Shown one piece after another: positions 36,345-45,300 of a stretch of DNA of 64,000 nucleotides (position 1 is its first letter; each line of letters begins with the position of its first letter). The position numbers and the translations under genes were made by a program. The DNA is from Hyunsoonleella ulvae (GTDB lineage Bacteria > Bacteroidota > Bacteroidia > Flavobacteriales > Flavobacteriaceae): the NCBI RefSeq assembly GCF_016827605.1, contig NZ_JAEPJQ010000004.1, positions 186,001-250,000 of the forward strand, written 5' to 3'. The notes under the pieces are model-generated. The model saw only the letters and a list, made by a program, of their open reading frames with translations, did not search any database and was not told the DNA's origin.

Positions 36345-38072
36345 TTACTGTATGTTTTCTAGAACTAATATGCGCTCTATTTCTCCATTAGAATTGTAAT
36401 CTTTTAACTCAATTCTGTTTGGTGTGATTTCTTTGATTTTCCATCTGTGTCTTAATTCGAAAAATGGTGCATCATCGGTTCCAAAATTTAAACCTAAGTT
36501 TAAGCCTTCGTATCTGTAACCTCTCCAAGACCCTACGTACTCACCCTCACCTGCGGTAAATAATTTACCACTTTGATCAAAACCGATTACGTAACCATCG
36601 TAGTTTGCAGTTAAATCTGCATCAAGAACCATATAAGATGCTACTTCCCAAACGCCACTTATCAGCACCTCTGTAATGTAATTTACATCTTCATCTTTAT
36701 CAGGACAGTCTCTCTTTAAAATCATTTCGTTATTTTCATTACTTAGCTTGATTATATCTTCTTCTAAGAATGTAATTAACCATTGTAATTTTAAGTTTGG
36801 TCTACCTTCTAGGTTTATTTCTAAACCAATTCCAGCATTTCTTACTAATACTTCGTACGTTCCTTCTACTAATTCTCCATTAATTCTAATTTTCACAATG
36901 TTATCTCCAAAGAATTTAAGTGGTGTACCAATATATTTTTTTTCATCATCAGCGCCTACAACTTGTAATCTTGCTACTCTCCATAAACATTCTTTTAGGA
37001 AGTTTTCTACACGCTCTTTTGTAATATCAACTACTACTTCACAGTTTCTTTTAAGGATAATTCTGTTACCGCCTATTTCATGGATTTTAATTTTTCCGTC
37101 TTCAAAATCGTATAACAACCATTTTAAGGTAAAGTCGGCTAAATTTTCAAAAGCCATCTCTAAAAGCACACCACGTCTTGTACGGCTTAATTCCCACTCT
37201 CCCGTTAACACGTCTCCGTTTCTTGAACGCATTGTTACAACACCATCGTCTTTAAAGTTAATAGCGTATTGGGTATACTCATCTCTATCTTGGTTATCTC
37301 TTTTAAATTCGTAAACTATCCAAGGGCATCTTTTTAAATAATTTTCTAAACGCTCTTTTGAAAAATCTTCTTCTTCATCACAACTGTCTTTAGCTGCTGC
37401 TATAATACGCTTTAATTGCTCGTTATTTTCGGCAGTTAATACTGTACCATCTTTTAACACCATATTTACAGGGAAGTTTAAACTTGCAAAAACCTCAGCG
37501 TTTCTAACACGTTTCATAAAACGGTGTAATTGTCTGTCGTTTTCTATTTCTACAACCTCTATGATATCAAAATCTCTATCGAATACAGAAAATGAAATTG
37601 GGAATTGAAAATCCACACATCTTATTTCCTTTTCATCCTCTTCATCATCGCCTTTACACTCAGCAATAAATTCTGATAATGCTTCTGCATTTTCTATTGT
37701 AATTTCTTCATGATCTGAAGTAATGATGGTAATTGGAAATATAATGTCTAAACGATCTATATCATCTGCAACTTCGTTATATAAACGCTTTATTTTTATA
37801 TAGTCAGCTTCAGAATCAATTCTAATCTCTACGCCACGAACTTTTACAACAACTGGTAATTTTACAGAGATACAACTTGTACCATCTATAATATTGTCTT
37901 TAGAACCGTCGTTTTTAGAAGTTGCACTTAAAAAACTTGTAAGTTCTGAAGTGGCAGTAAGTGTTTCAGCCTCGTCTGGAGGAGTAATAAAAACTTCCTC
38001 CTCCTGACATGAGGTAAATAGTAAAAGGACAAAAAAAGGTAGTAATACTAAAAATTTAAACTTGGTTTTCAT
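36345..38072 (-). CDS. Large lipoprotein with duplicated beta-rich domains, unknown function
   Basis: A 575-residue predicted lipoprotein: lipobox FTSC with Cys-22, followed by an acidic QEEEVF start. Two related segments (about 66-140 from SCISVKLPVVVKV, and about 150-225 from RCVDFQFPISFSV) share the pattern of a beta-strand pair, a helix and I-A-A/E-C end. Three lipocalin-like units follow (about 240-345, 350-455, 460-575), each beginning with a W-x-V/I strand and ending in ILKR(N/D)C or a related strand. It is divergent from the FecI/FecR/TonB operon and may be surface-exposed. I do not know its function. Confidence 0.7.
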   Translation of the reverse strand: MKTKFKFLVLLPFFVLLLFTSCQEEEVFITPPDEAETLTATSELTSFLSATSKNDGSKDNIIDGTSCISVKLPVVVKVRGVEIRIDSEADYIKIKRLYNEVADDIDRLDIIFPITIITSDHEEITIENAEALSEFIAECKGDDEEDEKEIRCVDFQFPISFSVFDRDFDIIEVVEIENDRQLHRFMKRVRNAEVFASLNFPVNMVLKDGTVLTAENNEQLKRIIAAAKDSCDEEEDFSKERLENYLKRCPWIVYEFKRDNQDRDEYTQYAINFKDDGVVTMRSRNGDVLTGEWELSRTRRGVLLEMAFENLADFTLKWLLYDFEDGKIKIHEIGGNRIILKRNCEVVVDITKERVENFLKECLWRVARLQVVGADDEKKYIGTPLKFFGDNIVKIRINGELVEGTYEVLVRNAGIGLEINLEGRPNLKLQWLITFLEEDIIKLSNENNEMILKRDCPDKDEDVNYITEVLISGVWEVASYMVLDADLTANYDGYVIGFDQSGKLFTAGEGEYVGSWRGYRYEGLNLGLNFGTDDAPFFELRHRWKIKEITPNRIELKDYNSNGEIERILVLENIQ

Positions 38073-38294
38073 GGTATATGTTTTTTGGGTTAAACTTGCA
38101 AAATTGTTTTTTCTTTTCTTTTTCTTAAAGTATAGCAGTACTAAACGTTAAGATGTGCTCAAGCATTTTATTATAAAACATGCCATCTTTAAAAACTCCT
38201 ACCCTGTATCTAAAAAAAAATCAAAAAATAAATTCCAAATTCCAAAACCTAAAACCAAAAAACCCTTATTTTAGTAGCGTTAACCAACAAACCA

Positions 38295-38813
38295 ATGGCC
38301 AAACAATTACACGAAAATATTTGTGAAGAGCGTATATTTTCTTCTATATTCAATAAACATTCTAAAAATTTACACGACTTTTTATATTATAAATTTGGCG
38401 AATTACTAAACCCAAAGGATAAAGTACAGGAAGCTTTTGTTAAGCTATGGCAAAATTGCGCCAAGATATCTCCTGACAAAGCCAAAAGTTTTGTATTTAC
38501 CACTGCTAATAATTTAATGTTGAATGAGGTAGCACACCAAAAAGTGGTACTGAAACATCAGCAAACGATAAAACCTAAGATGAGCACTAACGAAAGTCCA
38601 GAGTTTTTAATGCAGGAAGCAGAATATAATGATAAATTACAACGTGCTTTGGCAAATTTAACCGAACCGCAACGTGTAGCATTTATGATGAACCGGGTAG
38701 AAGGCAAACGCTTTAAGGAAATTGCAGAACTCTTAGATATTTCTACCAAAGCGGTAGAGAAACGTATTTATGGAGCGTTGACTAAATTGCGTAAGGAGAT
38801 TAAGGAACTTTAA
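38295..38813 (+). CDS. FecI-type ECF sigma factor
   Basis: A 172-residue ECF sigma factor. Region 2 is at about 14-75 (NLHDFLYYKFGELLNPKDKVQEAFVKLWQN) and region 4 at about 115-165 (LTEPQRVAFMMNRVEGKRFKEIAELLDIS, then a KAVEKRIYGALTKL recognition helix). Followed by a FecR anti-sigma factor and a STN-containing TonB receptor, it heads a trans-envelope signalling operon. A 7-bp tandem repeat lies between it and fecR. Confidence 0.93.
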   Translation: MAKQLHENICEERIFSSIFNKHSKNLHDFLYYKFGELLNPKDKVQEAFVKLWQNCAKISPDKAKSFVFTTANNLMLNEVAHQKVVLKHQQTIKPKMSTNESPEFLMQEAEYNDKLQRALANLTEPQRVAFMMNRVEGKRFKEIAELLDISTKAVEKRIYGALTKLRKEIKEL

Positions 38814-38850
38814 TTTAGTAAGAAGTATTCAGTTGGAGTTAGCAGATTTC

Positions 38851-38916
38851 GAACACTGAACACTGAACACTGAACACTGAACACTGAACACTGAACACTG
38901 AACACTGAACACTGAA
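38851..38916 (+). repeat. Heptanucleotide tandem repeat (GAACACT) x 9.4
   Basis: 66 bases of perfect 7-bp repeats in the 180-base gap between the sigma and FecR genes. The 30 bases upstream (38821-38850) contain related, partly complementary heptamers (TTCAGTT) and the element GATTTCGAACA that also occurs in the ribosomal operon spacers (61405 and 61908). Copy number is likely to vary by slippage. Confidence 0.9.
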
Positions 38917-38993
38917 ATTTAAGTTTTTGAAAAAAAATTAAATGACAGGGTAGGAAAAAATAAAAGTAACCTGTTATATCATTGAATAACGAC

Positions 38994-39893
38994 ATGATGA
39001 ATAGAGAAGCACTCATATTAAAATGGTTAAATAACGATCTAAACGATCAGGAATTCGAGGCGTTTAAAGCCCTTGAAGACTATGAGGATTTAGTAAAGTT
39101 AAATACCAATCTGCAACAGTTTAAGGCAGATACATACGATACTTCTGCTGAGTTAGAAAACGTATTATCTACTATTAAAGGAGATGTTGTTCCTAAAAAC
39201 CATTGGTTAAAACCACTAATGCGGGTTGCTGCTGTTATTGCTATTTGTTTTAGTATATACTACTACACCACTACGCTTGACACCACTGTTTCAACTGAAA
39301 TAGCCGAGGTAAAGACCGAAATTTTGCCTGATGCATCTACCGTTTCCCTCAACGCAAAGTCGTTGTTAGCTTATAATAAAAATGAATGGAAAACACAGCG
39401 TGATGTTGAGCTACAAGGCGAAGCTTTTTTTAAGGTAGCCAAAGGCTCTACATTTAACGTGAACACAACATCAGGAACCGTTACGGTTTATGGTACTCAA
39501 TTTAATGTAAAACAACGGGACAATTATTTTGAGGTTATTTGCTACGAAGGATTAGTTGGGGTTACACACAAATCTCATGAAACAAAATTAAAGCCTGGAG
39601 ACAGCTTTCTAGTTATCGATGGGAAAATTATTGCTAAAGAAAAAGAGTATCGCTCCATGCCTTCGTGGTTGAATAACGAAAGTGAATTTAAAAGTATTCC
39701 GTTTAAACAAGTAGTTGCCGAATTTGAAAGACAATACCAGGTTAATATTACTTTGGTTGGTATAGACTCTACACAACTATTTACGGGTTCGTTTACTCAT
39801 AAAGATATCGATGTTGCATTAAAATCTATTGCATTACCTTTACAAGTAACGTATAGTAAACAAAACAATACGATCATTTTAAAGCGTGAATAG
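38994..39893 (+). CDS. FecR-family anti-sigma factor
   Basis: A 299-residue protein taken from the ATG at 38994 (a second ATG follows directly; a TTG at 38982 is in frame but less likely). It has a cytoplasmic N-terminal sigma-binding part (ALILKWLNNDLNDQEFEAF, about 5-23), one transmembrane helix (about 72-88, MRVAAVIAICFSIYYY), a periplasmic FecR domain (LPDASTVSLNAKSLLAYN, VELQGEAFFKVAKG, FNVNTTSGTVTVYGTQFNV) and a DUF4974-like C terminus. It transmits the receptor signal to the FecI sigma. It overlaps the receptor gene by 8 bases. Confidence 0.92.
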   Translation: MMNREALILKWLNNDLNDQEFEAFKALEDYEDLVKLNTNLQQFKADTYDTSAELENVLSTIKGDVVPKNHWLKPLMRVAAVIAICFSIYYYTTTLDTTVSTEIAEVKTEILPDASTVSLNAKSLLAYNKNEWKTQRDVELQGEAFFKVAKGSTFNVNTTSGTVTVYGTQFNVKQRDNYFEVICYEGLVGVTHKSHETKLKPGDSFLVIDGKIIAKEKEYRSMPSWLNNESEFKSIPFKQVVAEFERQYQVNITLVGIDSTQLFTGSFTHKDIDVALKSIALPLQVTYSKQNNTIILKRE

Positions 39894-42249
39894 AAAAAGA
39901 CTCCTTTTTCTTTTAAGTCTCTTATTTTTTTTGAATGGTCTTAAAGGTGTTTCGCAAGGCAACCCTCAAACCAATCAAAAAACACAACCACTTATCTCTA
40001 TTTTAAAAATACTTTCTGAGCGCTATGATGTTAGTTTTTCTTATGTTGATAAAACTGTGGCTGATATTGAAGCTATTTTACCAGAGGCTGATATTGAATT
40101 AGCTGATGCACTTTTTGAATTAGAGGTAGATACCCAGTTAAAGTTTAATATTATAAGTGAACGTTTTGTTTCCATTGTGAAGCCCACTAATAACGATAAA
40201 ACTATTATTCGAGAACAGCTTGAAGAGGTAGTTGTAAATAACTATTTAACCTCTGGTATTACTAAACTTAATGATGGTTCGCTTACAGTAAAGCCAGAAC
40301 AATTTGGAATCCTCCCCGGATTGATTGAACCTGATGTATTACAAACCATTCAAGCATTACCAGGTGTATTTAGTGTTGAAGAATCTGTGTCCAATATTAA
40401 CATTCGTGGTGGTACCCACGATCAAAATTTAATACTTTGGGACGGTATTAAAATGTACCAATCTGGACATTTTTATGGATTGATTTCAGCTTTTAATCCT
40501 TATACAACAAAAAAGGTAAACGTATCTAAAAATGGTACTAGAGCTAGATTTGGAGATGGTATTTCTGGTGTGATTGACATGCAACTTTCTGATGCCATTG
40601 ATGGTAAATTTAACGCTGGGGCTGGTTTTAATTTAATTAATGCTCATGCGTATGCTAAAATCCCTTTATCTCATAATACCGAACTACAAGTGTCTACTAG
40701 ACGTTCTATTACCGATTTAATTGTAACTCCCACCTACGATCAGTATTTTAAGCGTGTGTTTCAGGATTCAGACCTATCGAACAATGCGCAAAGTGATGCT
40801 GTTATTTCTCAAAACGAAGATTTTTCTTTTTATGATGTTACCGCTAAGTTTTTGTTCGATATTACCAAAAAAGACAGAGTACGACTTCATTTTATGAACA
40901 TTAATAACTCACTAAATTATGAGGAACGTTCTACTGTAAATAACAGGGATGAAGCGCTTAACAGCAACCTATCACAACAAAACTTAGCATACGGATTAAC
41001 CTACACAAGGGATTGGAGCGACGTGCTATCTACTCGCACACAATTTTATGAAACCAAATACGACTTAAACGGCACTAACTTTGATATTATTAATCAACAA
41101 CGCCTATTTCAAGAGAATGAAGTGTTGGAAAGGTCTGCAAGATTAGACATTAATTATAATCCAAATCTTAACTATAAATTTAATTTAGGGTATCAACTTT
41201 CTGAAGTTGGTATTAGTAATTTTGAAGATGTAAACAATCCAAATTTCAGCAGTAATATTAAAGATGTAATTATTAGTAATTCCATTTACGCTGAAAGTGC
41301 TTTTCTTTCTACAAATGCACAAACCAGATTAAATATTGGTGCAAGGGTTACTATATTTAATAAGTTTGATGATGTACTTATTGAACCTCGCCTAAACTTT
41401 AGTCAGCGGTTTTTAAATAATTTTAGGTTTGAACTTTTAGGGGAATTAAAAAGCCAAACTACATCGCAAATCATCGATTTACAAAATGATTTTTTAGGTG
41501 TTGAAAAACGCCGTTGGATTGCTTCAAATGATAAAACTGAAGTAGAAGTTATTAATGGAAAATCGCTTTATCCCGTGCCAATTGTTAAAAGTAAACAGGC
41601 CTCAGCGGGTATACATTTTAATAGAAACGGTTTTTTGATTAGTGCCGAAGCTTTCATCAAAAACGTAGATGGCATTACCACACGAAGCCAAGGATTCCAG
41701 AACCAATATCAATTTGAAAACAGTATTGGTGGTTATGAAATTAAAGGTGTTGATGTACTAATAAATAAACAGTTTAAAAATGCAATAAGTACTTGGTTAG
41801 GCTATTCTTATAGTATTAATAATTACACATTCCCAGAACTTAATAACGGAGAACCATTCCCAAATAATGCTGATGTGAGACACGCGCTTACTTTTGCAAG
41901 TACATACACCAACAACAATTTTAAACTCGCTGCTGGGTTTAATTGGTTTTCTGGTAGACCAACAACACTGCCTACATTTATTCAAAATGAAGATGATACT
42001 GAAATAAATTACACCTCTCCCAATGCCTCTAATTTGGAAGATTATATACGTGCCGATATCTCCGCTACTTATAACTTTAATATCTCAAAAACTTCCAAAG
42101 CTGTTATTGGGGCTTCCCTGTGGAATATTTTAAACAAAAAAAATATTCTTAATAGGTATTACATTTTAAATACCGATAATGACATAACTCCAATAGAGAA
42201 TATTTCTCTTGGCATTACTCCAAATGTGAGTTTTAGGGTTGTTTTTTAA
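39886..42249 (+). CDS. TonB-dependent receptor with N-terminal STN signalling domain
   Basis: A 787-residue outer membrane receptor starting at GTG 39886, inside the end of fecR. Signal peptide (LLFLLSLLFFLNGLKGVSQG), STN domain (about 35-108, ILSERYDVSFSYVD) that contacts FecR, plug domain (about 140-245: IQALPGVFSVEESVSNINIRGG, GTRARFGDGISGVID) and a beta-barrel ending in NVSFRVVF with C-terminal Phe. It has no CarboxypepD-reg-like domain and no SusD partner downstream. The ligand is unknown; it may be iron-siderophore or another nutrient. Confidence 0.92.
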   Translation: MNRKRLLFLLSLLFFLNGLKGVSQGNPQTNQKTQPLISILKILSERYDVSFSYVDKTVADIEAILPEADIELADALFELEVDTQLKFNIISERFVSIVKPTNNDKTIIREQLEEVVVNNYLTSGITKLNDGSLTVKPEQFGILPGLIEPDVLQTIQALPGVFSVEESVSNINIRGGTHDQNLILWDGIKMYQSGHFYGLISAFNPYTTKKVNVSKNGTRARFGDGISGVIDMQLSDAIDGKFNAGAGFNLINAHAYAKIPLSHNTELQVSTRRSITDLIVTPTYDQYFKRVFQDSDLSNNAQSDAVISQNEDFSFYDVTAKFLFDITKKDRVRLHFMNINNSLNYEERSTVNNRDEALNSNLSQQNLAYGLTYTRDWSDVLSTRTQFYETKYDLNGTNFDIINQQRLFQENEVLERSARLDINYNPNLNYKFNLGYQLSEVGISNFEDVNNPNFSSNIKDVIISNSIYAESAFLSTNAQTRLNIGARVTIFNKFDDVLIEPRLNFSQRFLNNFRFELLGELKSQTTSQIIDLQNDFLGVEKRRWIASNDKTEVEVINGKSLYPVPIVKSKQASAGIHFNRNGFLISAEAFIKNVDGITTRSQGFQNQYQFENSIGGYEIKGVDVLINKQFKNAISTWLGYSYSINNYTFPELNNGEPFPNNADVRHALTFASTYTNNNFKLAAGFNWFSGRPTTLPTFIQNEDDTEINYTSPNASNLEDYIRADISATYNFNISKTSKAVIGASLWNILNKKNILNRYYILNTDNDITPIENISLGITPNVSFRVVF

Positions 42250-42341
42250 TTTTTGCTGCCCTTAGTATAAATTCCTAACGCGAGACATATCTATCAACAT
42301 AAGTTAAAAACTCCTTTTCAAGGCTTTTTTGCTGTATAAAA

Positions 42342-42369
42342 AATCCTGTGAAGTAAACTTCACAGGATT
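42342..42369 (-). terminator. Terminator of the giant repeat protein gene
   Basis: A perfect 12-bp stem (AATCCTGTGAAG / CTTCACAGGATT, 4-nt loop). On the minus strand it is followed by six T. It also separates the convergent TonB receptor gene. Confidence 0.85.
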
Positions 42370-42397
42370 AATTCTAAGTATTTATGAATCTATATAA

Positions 42398-45300
42398 TTA
42401 CTTTTCAATAACAATTTTCTTGGTTATCGTTCTAAACTCTGACACAAAATTCACGACATACATTCCTTTTGAAAATTGGTTTGTATTCAAGGTAAATTTA
42501 CCTGATTTTAATGCTTCTGCAGAACCGCTCATAATCATCCTTCCTCTAATATCCATGATGTTATAACTCATTTCTTCATTATCAAATAATCTAATTTCTA
42601 CATTCAAATTATTAACAACTGGATTAGGGTAGAACCTTACTTGGTCATTCTGTTCTACAAATGATGCCTCAAACTCCTCATAACTATTGTAGGTGTCAAT
42701 ATAGCCTGCTAAATCTTCATCATTTGTTCCTTTTCCGCTTTTATTTTTCCAATGACGCGCTCTGTATTTATTGAAGAAATAACAGAACCACTTAGAACCA
42801 ATTACTAAACTAATGGCACCTCTTACATCTAGCGATGCACAAATGTTATTTTCTGCTACTAAATTTACTACATCAAAACCTGTTGTCTTACCTAATTGCA
42901 CAACGCTTAAATCTAAAGTATCAGGATTGTACACTAGGCTATGGATTCTATAAAACCCTTGATGATTTACCGAAAACTCTGGAGTTGCTGACACTTGTAA
43001 TATCGTTAGAGAAAAAGCTTCTGTTAATACATACAACTGTGCAAATCCTTCTGGAACATTTGGTTGTTCATAAAACTTAGCAGCAATTGTCGCTCCATTT
43101 CTGTCTAAACATTGAATTGGCTTAGGAGCGTACATTTTACCCGAAGATGCTTCACAAATTTCTTCTTCATTTTCTACCATTACAGGAGCACCCGCTACAT
43201 CTAGCGATGCACATAAGCTTCCTCCTCCTTGAATTAAAAGCCCATTTACATCAAAACCTGTCGTTTCATTTGGTACAACTCCACTCAAGTCTAATCCTGT
43301 TGGGTACACCAATGTATGAATTGTATAATTTCCTGCTTCATTTACTGTAAACTCTGGACTACCTCCTACTTGACGTATCAATAATTCAGTACCTTGGGTA
43401 AGAACATACAATACACTATATTCTATTGGAACATTAATATCTCCATTAGGTGTAGCTGATATCATTGCAGAGCCCCCAGATAAAGTTACTGTATCTGCAT
43501 TGGCTGTTAGTGTACCTGCATCTGGATTTATTATACTTACTGGCGCCCCAGCTACGTCTAGAGAAGCGCATAACTCTCCTCCTCCTTGAATTAAAAGTCC
43601 ATTTACGTCAAAACCTGTCGTCTCATTTGGAACAACTCCACTTAAATCTAAACCTGTTGGATATACAAATGTGTGTATTGTGAAATCTCCTCCACCTATA
43701 ACATTAAACTCTGGTACATTTGCAATTTGACGAATAATGAGTTCATCCCCTTCGGTTAATACATATAGAGTAGAATAATCATTTGGTACAACCGCATCTC
43801 CATTTGGTTGGGCCGATATTATCGTCTCTCCTGTAGAACATATTTCTGTAGCTGTAGATGCTAAAGTTCCTGCACTAGCAGTACATCCTTCTGCTTCTAT
43901 TACTGTAAACATTGCACCATTAACATCTAACGATGCACATAAATTATTATACATAACTACTTCTAAAACATCTCCTCCTGTAGTCGCCCCAAAGTTAACA
44001 ATACCTAAATTTAAGAAGTTAGCACTATCAGATCTGCCATCATATACTAATGTGTGGATCGTATACTTTCCTGGTGCTGTTACTACAAAGCTCGGCACTG
44101 AGTCTACAGCTTCTATTACTAAATTATCCCCTGAGGTTAGTACAAAAATACTGCTGTATCCCTCTGGTATTACTATGTTGCCATCTGGAGTAGCACTAAT
44201 GGTTACGCTATCCCCTGTTAATGTTACTGTATCAGCATTGGCGGTTAGTGTTCCTGCATCAGCTGTACAGGCTTCTTCAACCATTAATGGGGCACCTGTT
44301 GCATCCAAGGACGCACAAATACCTGCTGATCCTACTAGATTGAGTACATCTACTCCTGTGGTTACGCCAAACTCTACTACACCTAAATCTAAGAAGTTCG
44401 CACTGTCAGGTCTGCCATCGTATACTAATGTGTGGATGGTATATTTTCCTGGTGCTGTTACTGCAAAGCTTGGTTCTGAGTCTACAGCTTCTATTACTAA
44501 ATTATCTCCTGAGGTTAGTACAAAAATACTGCTGTATCCCTCTGGTATTACTATGTTGCCATCTGGAGTAGCACTTATAGTTACACTATCTCCTGTTAAT
44601 ATTACTGTATCCGCATTAGCTGCTATTGTTCCTGCATCGGCTGTACAAAATCCTAAGGTTGCTGATATACCTGTTACATCTAAAGCTGCACATAAATTGT
44701 TAGCTGCCACTAAAGCTAAAACATCTCCTCCTGTTGTCTCTCCGAAAGTTACAACACTTAAGTCTAAAAAGTTAGCACTATCTGGTCTGCCATCATAAAC
44801 CAATGTATGTACCGTATATTTTCCTCCTTCTTGTACTGTAAAATTAGGTGTTGCATTAACTTGTTCTATCACTAAATCATCGCCGGAGGTCAATACAAAG
44901 ATTTTACTGTAACCTTCTGGAACAACTACATTGTCGTTTGGAATAGCTTCAATACTACCTGTACCTCCTCCTGTAGATGCTGAAATACCACTAAACGTTC
45001 CCGCATCAGCCGTACAGGCCTCTACCATTACCGGGGCGCCCGCTGCATCCAAGGACGCACAGATACCTGCCGATCCTACCAGGTTTAATACGTCTACGCC
45101 TGTGGTAGAGCCAAACGCTACCACGCCTAGATCCAAAAAGTTCGCACTGTCCGGTCTGCCATCGTATACCAATGTGTGGATGGTATATTTCCCCGCTGAC
45201 TCTACATCGAAGCTTGGCTCTGGGCCCACGGCTTCGATCACTAGATTATCTCCAGAGGTCAGTACAAAGATCTTGCTGTAGTAATCTGGCACTACTATGT

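Noticed and set aside
36748-37314. A 188-codon plus-strand ORF opposite the lipoprotein gene
   Set aside because: Antisense shadow; Ser/Ile/Leu-rich translation without recognisable start or domain.
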